From the NCBI RefSeq assembly GCF_000237995.1, contig NC_016605.1:1550001-1614000 (forward strand): 64,000 nt of DNA. Reading direction: 5' to 3'. This stretch comes from Pediococcus claussenii ATCC BAA-344 (GTDB lineage: Bacteria > Bacillota > Bacilli > Lactobacillales > Lactobacillaceae). The translations under genes were made by a program, and so were the position numbers. Shown one piece after another: positions 35,848 through 45,369 of this stretch (the stretch's first letter is position 1; each line of letters opens with the position of its first letter). Below the pieces are notes generated by a model. It searched no databases. It was given only the letters and a program-made list of their open reading frames with translations, and was not told the DNA's origin.

Positions 35848-36345
35848 TTAAAGTTTAGTGCCAGATTCCATTGCAAGTAAACGTCGTTTCATAGCTGAAC
35901 CACCACGATATTCACCCACTGAGCCATCTTTTCGAATAACCCGATGACAAGGAATCACAACCATTAAAGGATTTTTCCCAACTGCAGAAGCTACAGCTCT
36001 TACTGCATCCGGATGTCCAACTCGCTTAGCCAGCTCAGTGTACGTAACCGTGGTGCCGCGAGGAATAAGTTGTAAGTTATTCCAAACCTCTTGTTGAAGC
36101 TTCGTTCCACTTTCGATGTCTAATTTCAAATTAAAGTTATCCCGTTTACCATTTAAATAATCAATAATTTGAGTCGCAGCATCTTGATTAAATTCATCAC
36201 TTTCAATTAGATCAATATCCGGATAAAACTTTTCAACTTCTTTAAGATCGGCATTAGGAGATCCCACAAATAGTAATCCCTTTTGAGTTGAAATAAGATA
36301 GTACTCACTCTGATTAGCAAAAATTCTTGTGTAATAAGCTTCCAT
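35848..36345 (-). CDS. ogt: methylated-DNA--[protein]-cysteine S-methyltransferase
   Basis: This suicide repair protein removes alkyl groups from O6-methylguanine. From ATG 36345 it has 165 residues; the ATG two codons upstream is too close to GGAGA. The C-terminal domain has TVTYTELAKRVGHPDAVRAVASAVGKNP (arginine finger and helix-turn-helix) and the acceptor motif VIPCHRVIRKDGS. No AdaA partner is nearby. Confidence 0.93.
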   Translation of the reverse strand: MEAYYTRIFANQSEYYLISTQKGLLFVGSPNADLKEVEKFYPDIDLIESDEFNQDAATQIIDYLNGKRDNFNLKLDIESGTKLQQEVWNNLQLIPRGTTVTYTELAKRVGHPDAVRAVASAVGKNPLMVVIPCHRVIRKDGSVGEYRGGSAMKRRLLAMESGTKL

Positions 36346-36461
36346 AAGCATTCTCCTCTAACTATTCTTTTTATCCAATTCTATTCCAACAATGAAAGTT
36401 AGTCATCTATATTTGCTTCATTATATTTTCAAAATCTAACATTAAAGTGTTAGTGCCTATC

Positions 36462-36510
36462 AAAAAAACTTACCCATTAAACACTTGTTAAGCGTTATAG
36501 ATAAGTTTTA
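36462..36510 (-). terminator. probable guaB terminator
   Basis: On the minus strand AACTTAT and GTAAGTT flank an A/T-rich loop, and seven T's follow. Moderate stem strength. Confidence 0.5.
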
Positions 36511-36565
36511 GTGAAATTCAGTTTAGCTTATCCACTCATATATCGAGCCAAAGTCCACTGATTTC

Positions 36566-37735
<1,170 letters not shown>

Positions 37736-37849
37736 TTATCGTGACGCTTTTTCTTTGGATCAAATTATACAATACTATAGTAAAAACGAGTTATATAAGT
37801 TCTTTTTTTCTGGCATGTGCGAGGTTGGAAAGCTTACTAGTCCGCCATC

Positions 37850-38060
37850 CATAAGCTCTGTTCAAGCCTTATAGTCGAAATGAACCACACAAACCAGTTC
37901 CCTCCGTTCAACAGCCTGTGAAAACTTTGACCTAACCCGTCATAAGCTCTGTCCAAGGCCTTATAGCCGAAATGAGCTACATAAGCCAGCCCCTTCCGGT
38001 TAGCCTGCAACATGAACCATGACCAAGCCCGTCATAATTCATGTCCCTTGCTAATTCTCA
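37850..38060. repeat. 92-bp imperfect tandem repeat upstream of guaB
   Basis: Two copies start at 37850 and 37942 (CATAAGCTCTGTYCAAG, then CTTATAGYCGAAATGA and RCCCGT at the end), and a diverged third begins at 38033 (CATAATTCATGTCC). The period is about 92 bp. The stretch 37709-38092 holds no convincing ORF and must carry the guaB promoter nearer 37750. Confidence 0.65.
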
Positions 38061-38092
38061 GGGACTAAACGGCTTACTTCACTCTCTCTTTT

Positions 38093-38815
38093 TTAAATAA
38101 ATCCCCCGGTAATTCCGTACCTTCTCCTTAAGTACCAACGAGCCCCAAACGTTACTACCGCAATAGCAATATATCCAGCGGGTGGTAATAGTGGGTTAAT
38201 TGAACTTGGTAGTGCCGCAAACAGTGTGTAACATGAAATCCAAACCAAAACAGCCAAAACCGTCATACCAATTTGTTTCCATAATGAAGGACGTGGTGCC
38301 TTCTTATCCGGATAAAGAACTCGGTACACATATCCCATCCCTAATCCACCTACAGCAGAAGTTAAAATAATTGCCAAAAATCCGGCAGGCCCAGGGGTTT
38401 TAGCAATAGTTTGTGGCTGAAACATGCTCATAACCGCATACATTGCTGAGAACAACGCAGCAAAAATCAGTGCATTATCTAATGATCTAAACCAATAATT
38501 ATCATTTTGCGATATCGCTTCTTTTTTGGGGCCCCGAACAATCTCTTCAACGCGCTCGCTAGGCGTTCCAAAAATTTGACGTGCAGTTTGACCGCTTTTT
38601 TGTCCATCTAGTAATTGCTTCTCAGTATCATGGATTGCTTCTTCTTGTTTTTCATTATTCAAACCCGAATTGGCGATTTCTTTACGTAACTTAAACATGA
38701 AATCAGCATTACGCTTAGTCAATCCCGTTTTGGATGCAGTCACACCTGTATCTTGTTCTTTATTTTCCACTTGTTCCTCTTGTTTATCCGCGTTACGTGG
38801 CTTATTATCGCTCAT
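38093..38815 (-). CDS. DUF1129 family membrane protein
   Basis: 240 residues: a charged N-terminal half (NKPRNADKQEEQVENKEQ, then TKRNADFMFKLRKEIANSGL, the conserved DUF1129 helix) and a C-terminal half with about four membrane segments. The function is unknown. It lies 15 bp downstream of ychF on the same strand; the ychF-DUF1129-guaB neighbourhood is conserved in lactobacilli. Confidence 0.85.
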   Translation of the reverse strand: MSDNKPRNADKQEEQVENKEQDTGVTASKTGLTKRNADFMFKLRKEIANSGLNNEKQEEAIHDTEKQLLDGQKSGQTARQIFGTPSERVEEIVRGPKKEAISQNDNYWFRSLDNALIFAALFSAMYAVMSMFQPQTIAKTPGPAGFLAIILTSAVGGLGMGYVYRVLYPDKKAPRPSLWKQIGMTVLAVLVWISCYTLFAALPSSINPLLPPAGYIAIAVVTFGARWYLRRRYGITGGFI

Positions 38816-38830
38816 CTTTTAACCTCTCCT

Positions 38831-39937
38831 TTAAACATTGAAACGGAATTCAATAATGTCCCCATCTTGAACTAAATAATCTTTACCTTCCAAACGAAGT
38901 CGTCCCGCTTCTTTAACACCCTGCATGCTTCCATATTTATCCAAATCATCAAATGAAACAGTTTCAGCACGAATAAATCCACGTTCAAAGTCTGAATGAA
39001 TAACTCCAGCAGTTTGAGGAGCTGTCATTCCCTTTTTAAAAGTCCAAGCGCGGGTTTCTTTTCCACCAGCCGTAAAGAAAGTTTGTAATCCTAGCAAATG
39101 GTAAGAAGCGCGAATCAAACGATTCAATCCAGGTTCTTCAATTCCTTCGGCCTCGAGAAAATCGGCTTTATCTTCATCTTCTAATTCAGCAATTTCTTGC
39201 TCCGTTTCAGCCGAAATACCCAATACTTCAGCCTCAGGATCTTCTTGTGCAACATAATCCTTAATAGTATTAAAATATTTTGAACTTTCGGGCTCTGCCA
39301 TATCGTCTTCAGCAATGTTAGCAACATACAACACTGGCTTCGATGTAAGTAAGAACAATCCCTTAACGATTGATTGCTCCATTTCGTCAAACTCAATTGT
39401 TCGGACGGCTTTACCCTCTTCTAGAACTGGCTTGATTTTTTCTAAAACAGCCAACTCAGCCACAGCGTCTTTATCTCGTCCTTTTGCCGCTCTTTGCACC
39501 TTTGAAATCCGTTTATCAATAGCATCCAAGTCCGCTAGGCTCAGTTCCATATTAATTGTTTGAATATCTTCAATGGGATCTACTTTTCCAGAAACAGTTG
39601 TAATATTATCATCATCAAAAGCTCGCACAACGTGGACAATTGCATCTACTTGGCGAATATTTTCAAGGAATTTATTACCTAATCCTTCACCTTTGCTTGC
39701 CCCTTTAACAATTCCAGCAATATCGGTAAATTCAAAGGTTGTATGCACAATCTTATCGGCAGGAATAATCTCCTGAATTCTATCCAATCGGGCGTCAGGG
39801 ACTTCAACCATCCCAACATTAGGATCAATTGTGGCGAACGGATAATTCGCCATTTCAGCCCCAGCCTTCGTAATTGCGTTAAATAGTGTTGACTTACCAA
39901 CATTAGGTAATCCAACGATACCAGCGGTTAATGCCAT
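38831..39937 (-). CDS. ychF: redox-regulated ATPase/GTPase YchF (Obg family)
   Basis: From ATG 39937 the 368-residue protein starts MALTAGIVGLPNVGKSTLFN with the P-loop, followed by NYPFATIDPNVG (switch region), DIAGIVKGASKGEGLGNKFL, a coiled-coil insert and the C-terminal TGS domain (AWTFKKGMTAPQTAGVIHSDF). YchF proteins bind ribosomes and hydrolyse ATP, acting in stress responses. GGAAGG lies upstream; the frame is open seven codons further but without a site. Co-transcribed with DUF1129. Confidence 0.95.
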   Translation of the reverse strand: MALTAGIVGLPNVGKSTLFNAITKAGAEMANYPFATIDPNVGMVEVPDARLDRIQEIIPADKIVHTTFEFTDIAGIVKGASKGEGLGNKFLENIRQVDAIVHVVRAFDDDNITTVSGKVDPIEDIQTINMELSLADLDAIDKRISKVQRAAKGRDKDAVAELAVLEKIKPVLEEGKAVRTIEFDEMEQSIVKGLFLLTSKPVLYVANIAEDDMAEPESSKYFNTIKDYVAQEDPEAEVLGISAETEQEIAELEDEDKADFLEAEGIEEPGLNRLIRASYHLLGLQTFFTAGGKETRAWTFKKGMTAPQTAGVIHSDFERGFIRAETVSFDDLDKYGSMQGVKEAGRLRLEGKDYLVQDGDIIEFRFNV

Positions 39938-40091
39938 TTTTACACACTTTCCTTCCAAAATTAATTCTAACTAATATTCTAGCAAAGAAACGCTCTAATT
40001 CCTATGCAATAACCAATTAAAAGTGATAGACATCCTTAAAAAAATACTTTAATCTTAAATATGATTAAGCAATTTTGAGGGGAGAAGTTTT

Positions 40092-40844
40092 ATGAAAAAA
40101 GGAGCATGGGGTTCAATTTTTGTTACTTGGATTGTTGCACTCATTGCAGTTATACTGCTCAGCCTAGTAGGTGGATCATCAATTAGGCCAACTTCTTGGA
40201 TGGTAATTTTAATTCGAGAGTTAATCTTAATAGCTATTGCCTATTGGCTAAATAAAAACTGGGTTGGTGAAAAAGTTTTATTTGATTCCACAGTAAGCAT
40301 CAAAACAGTATTTGTTTTAAACATCCCCACATGGTTTCTTCTGATTAGTGCAATTAGTAATGTGGTTGCTGGATCTGGTCACATAGATCGCATACCACTT
40401 GCGTTAGCCGTCGGTATTGGTGCCGGTGTTTTTGAAGAGTATTTATTCCGTGGAGTCATTCTACGAGGTATACTCAAACTTAGCAGCGGACCCCATCAAG
40501 TATGGAATGCCGTACTAATCTCCAGCTTTATGTTTGGCGTCAGCCATATGGTAAACATTGGCCACCAAGCGCTAGAACCAACCGTCGTTCAAGGCGCGAG
40601 TGCTATGATACTTGGATTATTTTTGGCAGCTCTTTACCTCCGAACAAAAAATATTATTTGGCCGATGCTGTTCCACGGGCTAAATGACTTTGGAGCTGTA
40701 TATGTAATTGGATCGGCAAGTTGCACTAGTAATTTAGATCCAACACGTCTAATTGGAGAATTCATTGTTTTAGGTGGATTAGCTATTATTTTCTTAAGAA
40801 AATCACAACGATCTAAAATTCTAGATCCTGATTATTTCCATTAG
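40092..40844 (+). CDS. CPBP family intramembrane glutamic protease
   Basis: The 250-residue membrane protein has about seven hydrophobic segments and the three Abi/CPBP motifs: GVFEEYLFRGVILRG (EExxxR), FMFGVSHMVN (FxxxH) and MLFHGLNDFGA. Relatives process prenylated proteins or, in lactobacilli, provide bacteriocin immunity; no bacteriocin gene is adjacent. GGGGAGAAG precedes the ATG. It is inserted, on the opposite strand, between ychF and the GT-C-like gene. Confidence 0.88.
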   Translation: MKKGAWGSIFVTWIVALIAVILLSLVGGSSIRPTSWMVILIRELILIAIAYWLNKNWVGEKVLFDSTVSIKTVFVLNIPTWFLLISAISNVVAGSGHIDRIPLALAVGIGAGVFEEYLFRGVILRGILKLSSGPHQVWNAVLISSFMFGVSHMVNIGHQALEPTVVQGASAMILGLFLAALYLRTKNIIWPMLFHGLNDFGAVYVIGSASCTSNLDPTRLIGEFIVLGGLAIIFLRKSQRSKILDPDYFH

Positions 40845-40951
40845 AGTTGTTTGCTATTATTACAACTTCATAAGTGAAAATGGCGACCTTAAGTTAAAAA
40901 TAACGTAAATTAATTTATACTTGTCTAAAAAATTTATATAATATTTACATA

Positions 40952-41023
40952 GAGCATGCTTTACAACACTTTTGATTTGGCTTTGTTTACCAACAATTGT
41001 AGTGTAAAAGGGTATGCTTTTTT
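40952..41023 (+). terminator. terminator after the CPBP gene
   Basis: AGCATGCTTTACA and TGTAAAAGGGTATGCT pair with wobbles around a long loop and are followed by TTTTTT. Confidence 0.6.
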
Positions 41024-41079
41024 AATTATAAGAGAGGGCACCGAACTACACCAATGAACAGAAAAAAAGACTACTGAAT

Positions 41080-42867
41080 TCAGTAGTCCACAACATTATC
41101 ATCATAATCTCCACGTTTCATCCATAGTAAAATTAAACTGAAAATTCCAAACAAATAACCTATTACTGAAATTACCAATAGTCCGATATGTTTCGAGCTA
41201 TCCGCAACAGAAACCAATATCTTACTGCTACCTGCTGGTAACTTTGTCTTCAACTGACCTTCTGATCTCCAAAACACAGTCTTTTTACCATTAACTTTCA
41301 CAGAAAAATCAACGTTTTTATAGCCAACAACCGGAATTTTAACAACTCTAGCGTGCTTTTGCTTAAATCCAAAAACAGCCTCTTGATCGGTCGCTTTGAG
41401 ATTTTTGAAACTCTCTGCACCCTTAAAATCAAAATTTGCACGTAAATTGTTAAGATGAATTAACTCAGCCCCGCTTGTTTTATAACTAACTTTTCCAACG
41501 CTATTACTTTTTTCTAAATGATATTCATATAACTGCCGATCACCAGTATTGGCTTCATAATTATTAGACGTTAGATAATGCAATTTATCCGTTTTAACCT
41601 TAATGCTGGGCTTCGTATGTTTTTTAGCCCATAAATAATTTTCTCTAAACCTTTGATGAAGTTGATATGTACCCATTGTTCCAATAAAAAAGATAAACAT
41701 CGACATAACTACCATGAAAGGACGCACTGCAGTACTTGTTCGATTAAAGAATAATATCAGTCCAACCGTAAAGCATATTGCAACAAGCACTAAAAAACGC
41801 ATTAAAAATTGGAAAAGTTGAACCGGAGTTCCAATCAACCTAGACCACGGGAACCAATCTTGTAATAATATCAACATAACCACACTGCTGAGAATCCAAG
41901 GACTCCAATTCTCAGGCTTGCTAATCTGGGACATTGAGATCAGCAGAATACCTAACAACATCATAATTGCAAAACCCATGTTTGCTCCGTTACCACTTTG
42001 CGTAAAATCATTAGACATCATTTTGGAAAAAGAAATCCCCGGGTCAAGCGCAATCACTGAAGGTGCAGGTGATACCATCTTATTATAGAAAGTAAAAACA
42101 ATAATATTGTAAATTGAATAAATTGACATCACAATAGCTAGCAAAGCACTATACATCAAAAACCTGACTTCACTCCAACTCGCTTTAATTTGTAAAATAC
42201 GTATTATTTCAACCACTAAAATAAACATTGCTGCCATAACTAATGACAAAACATGAGAATTAGCAATCAAACTCATTCCGAATGCAACGTATAAAATGCC
42301 ACTCTTTTCATGATTCCAAATCTTGAATAATCCTAGTAAAACTAACGGTAAAAAAGCATATCCAAATGCCTCTCCCAGAGCTACCCTTGCGTACATAACT
42401 TGCAAATGATACGCGTTAAACTGATACGCAAAAACACCCAACCATTGTACCCAGCTATCATCAGATAAATACTTAGCTAACAAATATGTATTAAAAATCG
42501 TTATCAAGTTTAAAATAAAAAAGCCTGAAGCAAATGCCAATATCACATTATGTAAAATCACCTTAGGAATCACAAAAATAAGCAAAGTTATCCAAGGATA
42601 CATGGCATTCAGCGCCAATCCTTGATGACCAAATCCAATAAAATTAATCAGGCTTGGCACTCTAAAGTTTTTTACAGCTTGAAACACAGATTCAATTCTA
42701 GCAATATGCACCATACCATCATAACTATTAGCAAAAAAATGGCCGGAAAAAGCTGAATAAACCGATAAAAAAGCTAATATTACAATAAATAATAATGAAA
42801 AAAGGGTATGCCCACTAAATCGCACAATATTTCTAGTTGGCACGCTATGTCTACCAACTCTATTCAT
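41080..42867 (-). CDS. large polytopic membrane protein, GT-C glycosyltransferase-like
   Basis: 595 residues with about 12 hydrophobic segments in the first 420 positions, then an extracytoplasmic beta-rich domain (about 420-560) and a final membrane helix. The first external loop has SYDGMVHIARIESVFQ, resembling the acidic D..H motif of GT-C fold glycosyltransferases, and NAMYPWITLL is typical of the YfhO/6-pyruvoyl-related membrane family. A role in wall polymer or lipid glycosylation is plausible but unproven. A well-placed ribosome site (AGGAGTTATTT) precedes the ATG. Confidence 0.72.
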   Translation of the reverse strand: MNRVGRHSVPTRNIVRFSGHTLFSLLFIVILAFLSVYSAFSGHFFANSYDGMVHIARIESVFQAVKNFRVPSLINFIGFGHQGLALNAMYPWITLLIFVIPKVILHNVILAFASGFFILNLITIFNTYLLAKYLSDDSWVQWLGVFAYQFNAYHLQVMYARVALGEAFGYAFLPLVLLGLFKIWNHEKSGILYVAFGMSLIANSHVLSLVMAAMFILVVEIIRILQIKASWSEVRFLMYSALLAIVMSIYSIYNIIVFTFYNKMVSPAPSVIALDPGISFSKMMSNDFTQSGNGANMGFAIMMLLGILLISMSQISKPENWSPWILSSVVMLILLQDWFPWSRLIGTPVQLFQFLMRFLVLVAICFTVGLILFFNRTSTAVRPFMVVMSMFIFFIGTMGTYQLHQRFRENYLWAKKHTKPSIKVKTDKLHYLTSNNYEANTGDRQLYEYHLEKSNSVGKVSYKTSGAELIHLNNLRANFDFKGAESFKNLKATDQEAVFGFKQKHARVVKIPVVGYKNVDFSVKVNGKKTVFWRSEGQLKTKLPAGSSKILVSVADSSKHIGLLVISVIGYLFGIFSLILLWMKRGDYDDNVVDY

Positions 42868-43213
42868 AAATAACTCCTCCTAATTAAAAAAACAACCCAC
42901 ACAAGCATTAAACAACGCTTATACAATGATACTTTAATTTGAGTTATCGTGGTAGTGTTTTTTAAATTCCTTGTACATGCATCAACGAGGGTAAAATTTC
43001 TTTCCCTAATAAAAAAGCTGAGAACCAAGCACTTCAGATTCCCAACATAGCAAGTTAACATTTTATCCAAAAAACAGCGACAGCTTATAGAACATAGCTT
43101 ATCGATACAGTCAGGTTACCTACTGACTTCAACCACTTTTTATGCCCCCCACTATCTAGTTTAGATCGTCTCATCTCCTATACTATCTTAAAGTAGAACA
43201 GCATTTGAGTTAT
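42868..43213. other. non-coding stretch between the GT-C-like gene and DUF951
   Basis: No credible gene. The 68-codon open frame at 42864-43070 has no ribosome site and no family likeness. A small hairpin GTCAG..CTGAC lies near 43117-43135. The promoter of the GT-C-like gene should be near 42900-42950. Confidence 0.4.
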
Positions 43214-43246
43214 AAAAAAAACAATCTAAGTTTAGATTGTTTTTTT
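43214..43246 (-). terminator. terminator of the rsmG-parB-DUF951 operon
   Basis: AAAAAACAATCTAA and TTAGATTGTTTTTT form a perfect stem with A- and T-runs, 31 bp after the DUF951 stop. Confidence 0.85.
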
Positions 43247-43276
43247 AGCTCGAAGGCACATAGACCATTCGCTTTA

Positions 43277-43474
43277 CTATTCTTCTACATTCTCTTTTAA
43301 AATTTTCTTAAGCTTTCGTTCAAAATCTCGCCTCGGCAACATAACAATGTGTCCGCAACCCAAACATTTAAGCTTAATATCCATTCCCATCCGAACGATT
43401 TCCCATTCATTCGTACCGCAGGGATGTGGCTTTTTCATTTGTACAATTGTGTGTAGTTGGTATTCTTTATTCAT
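43277..43474 (-). CDS. DUF951 family protein
   Basis: This 65-residue protein from ATG 43474 (GAGGTG 6 nt upstream) contains KKPHPCGTNEWEIVRMGMDI and KCLGCGHIVMLPR, the conserved DUF951 sequence with a probable zinc-binding cysteine set (C in PHPCG and CLGC). The function is unknown, but its position after parB and before ychF is conserved in Firmicutes. It follows parB by 12 bp. Confidence 0.92.
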   Translation of the reverse strand: MNKEYQLHTIVQMKKPHPCGTNEWEIVRMGMDIKLKCLGCGHIVMLPRRDFERKLKKILKENVEE

Positions 43475-43486
43475 ACTATCCACCTC

Positions 43487-44338
43487 TTAGTCCAACGAGA
43501 TATTTAAAACCTCTAAAATACGGTCCAAATCCTCCATTGATTCATACTCGATTTCAATTTTACCGTGTTGTCGTGATTTTGTAATAATATTTGCCTTGGC
43601 ACCCATTTTATCTTGAATTCGTTCTTCTAATTCAACAATAAATGGTGATTTTTTTTCTTGCTTGTTCACTTCAGTGCTAAACGTTTTTTCTTTAACATTT
43701 AAATTATTAACAATCTCTTCTAGTTGGCGAACCGTCAATCCATCTCGAATAGTTTTCTCTGCTAATCGCTGAATTTGAGAAAGTTGTTTCAACCCTAACA
43801 ACGTTCGCGCTTGGCCCATCGAAAGTTCCCCACTTTGAAGCTCCTTTTTTACTTGAAGTGGCAATCCCAACAACCTTAAATAATTTGCAATGTAAGGTCT
43901 ACTTTTTCCGAGACGTTCTGAAATTTGTGCTTGAGTTAAATGCAAATTTTGGATCAGGCTTTGATATGCTTCCGCTTCTTCCAAAGGTGATAAGTCTTCA
44001 CGTTGTAAATTTTCAATCACAGCGGCTTCCATCGTATCTTCGTCCGAAAAATTGCGAATAATTGCCGGTACTTTTTTCAATCCTGCGATAATACTAGCAC
44101 GGTAACGCCGCTCACCAGCGATTATTTCATATCGGTCAATCCCTGGTACAGGTTGTCGTAAAATTAAAGGCTGATAGATCCCAGACTTCTTAATTGAACT
44201 TGCTAAATCGTTTAGTTTAGCCGTATCAAAAGTTTGCCTCGGTTGAAAGGGATTCGGACTAATTAGATCAGTATCGATCAACTCATATTGCCCCTGTGAC
44301 GCATTTTCGATTAATTTGTTAATACTCTTCTGCTCCAT
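43487..44338 (-). CDS. parB: ParB/Spo0J chromosome partitioning protein
   Basis: 283 residues: N-terminal CTPase/ParB domain with NPFQPRQTF (30-37), the arginine patch AGERRYRAS (74-82) and ENLQREDLSPLEEA; helix-turn-helix near 134-157 (TQAQISERLGKSRPYIANYL); C-terminal dimer domain ending GKIEIEYESMEDLDRILEVL, which fits Spo0J better than Noc. It loads on parS as a CTP-dependent clamp and recruits SMC for origin organisation. It follows rsmG by 23 bp. No parA/soj gene is adjacent, and no parS site was seen in the window. Confidence 0.9.
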   Translation of the reverse strand: MEQKSINKLIENASQGQYELIDTDLISPNPFQPRQTFDTAKLNDLASSIKKSGIYQPLILRQPVPGIDRYEIIAGERRYRASIIAGLKKVPAIIRNFSDEDTMEAAVIENLQREDLSPLEEAEAYQSLIQNLHLTQAQISERLGKSRPYIANYLRLLGLPLQVKKELQSGELSMGQARTLLGLKQLSQIQRLAEKTIRDGLTVRQLEEIVNNLNVKEKTFSTEVNKQEKKSPFIVELEERIQDKMGAKANIITKSRQHGKIEIEYESMEDLDRILEVLNISLD

Positions 44339-44361
44339 TTTAAATATTACCCTCGATTGCT

Positions 44362-45090
44362 TTAGCTTCCAATTGGTTCCTTATTCGGTGTTCCAGGCTT
44401 ACGTGGATATTTATTTGGCGTTTGGCGTGTTTTATTAACCACGATCAAATTACGAATATCGCCATCTACTGGTAACTCAAATTGCCGATTTTCGATAACT
44501 TTTCCTCCCAAAACAGAGATAGCTTCCTCTCCCTCGGATAGTTCTGTTTCAGAATTAGCAGCCTTCAGTGCAATGAAGTAGCCATCTATCTTGGCCAGTG
44601 GAATGCAAAGTTCACTCAACACGCTGAGGCGGGCAACAGCTCGGGCCGTCACAACATCAAATTGTCCACGATACTCTGATCGTTTGTTTCCAAACGTTTC
44701 TGCCCGATCATGAATTAGTGCAATATCGGTTAAGTTTAATTTTGCCACTAATTCATTTAGAAATGTAATCCTTTTACTCAATGCGTCTACAATCGTTATT
44801 TTTAAATCTGGTCTTAAAATCTTAATGGGTAGAGACGGAAAGCCGGCTCCCGCTCCCACATCACAAATCGAGGCACTATCCGCAAAATAAGTTGGTGTTT
44901 CTAATAATGGTGTTACTGAATCGTAAAAATGTTTCAAGTAAACGTCCTTCTTATCAGTAATCGCCGTTAAATTAACATTTTCGTTTGTAGCAATTAGAAA
45001 TTCAAAATAGACTTCAAACTGTTTCATTTGTTTATCGCTTAAGTCGTAACCAAATTTTTGTAATGCTTTTCTAAATTCTTCTGGACTCAT
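44362..45090 (-). CDS. rsmG: 16S rRNA (guanine-527-N7)-methyltransferase
   Basis: From ATG 45090 (GGGAGA upstream) the 242-residue enzyme has NENVNLTAITDKKDVYLKHFYDS, the SAM motif CDVGAGAGFPSLPIKILRPDL, VDALSKRITFLNELV and TARAVARLSVLSEL, all diagnostic of RsmG/GidB. It methylates G527 near the decoding site. The gene usually lies close to oriC, which suggests that the window is near the origin. First gene of the operon with parB and DUF951. Confidence 0.95.
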   Translation of the reverse strand: MSPEEFRKALQKFGYDLSDKQMKQFEVYFEFLIATNENVNLTAITDKKDVYLKHFYDSVTPLLETPTYFADSASICDVGAGAGFPSLPIKILRPDLKITIVDALSKRITFLNELVAKLNLTDIALIHDRAETFGNKRSEYRGQFDVVTARAVARLSVLSELCIPLAKIDGYFIALKAANSETELSEGEEAISVLGGKVIENRQFELPVDGDIRNLIVVNKTRQTPNKYPRKPGTPNKEPIGS

Positions 45091-45207
45091 TTTACTCTCC
45101 CTGTGAAACATTTTCATTGTTTCATGCTCAATTCCACTCTACCCAATAATTAGTTAGATTTCAAGCCTCATCCTGCTTTTTTAGCTGTAAATTGCAAACA
45201 ACAAAAA

Positions 45208-45245
45208 CAAACCCTAAATAATGAATAGTCATCATTTAGAGTTTG
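45208..45245 (-). terminator. terminator after galT
   Basis: CAAACCCTAAATAATGA and TCATCATTTAGAGTTTG pair around 4 nt; minus-strand reading gives a stem followed by TTTTTGTTG. Confidence 0.75.
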
Positions 45246-45303
45246 TCTCGCCATTTTTTATAAACTTTCCGTGACTAGATATCCATAATCTCGGGTATGA
45301 TTA

Positions 45304-45363
45304 TATAGCTAAAACCCAAATTTGATTTCTGAACCGAATAACGGAAATATGTGAAATAAGTCA
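45304..45363 (-). repeat. dispersed intergenic repeat, copy 3 (end fragment, reverse orientation)
   Basis: About 60 bp match the right end of copies 1 and 2 when read in reverse: ATA..TAAAA, AATTT, GAAC.GAA and GAAATAAGTCA appear in the same order and spacing. The left end and centre are not recognisable. It sits just after the galT stop codon. Confidence 0.5.
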
Positions 45364-45369
45364 GTCTCT

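Noticed and set aside
42864-43070. 68-codon minus-strand ORF directly before the GT-C-like gene
   Set aside because: No ribosome site, no family likeness, and it would place a gene over the probable promoter region.
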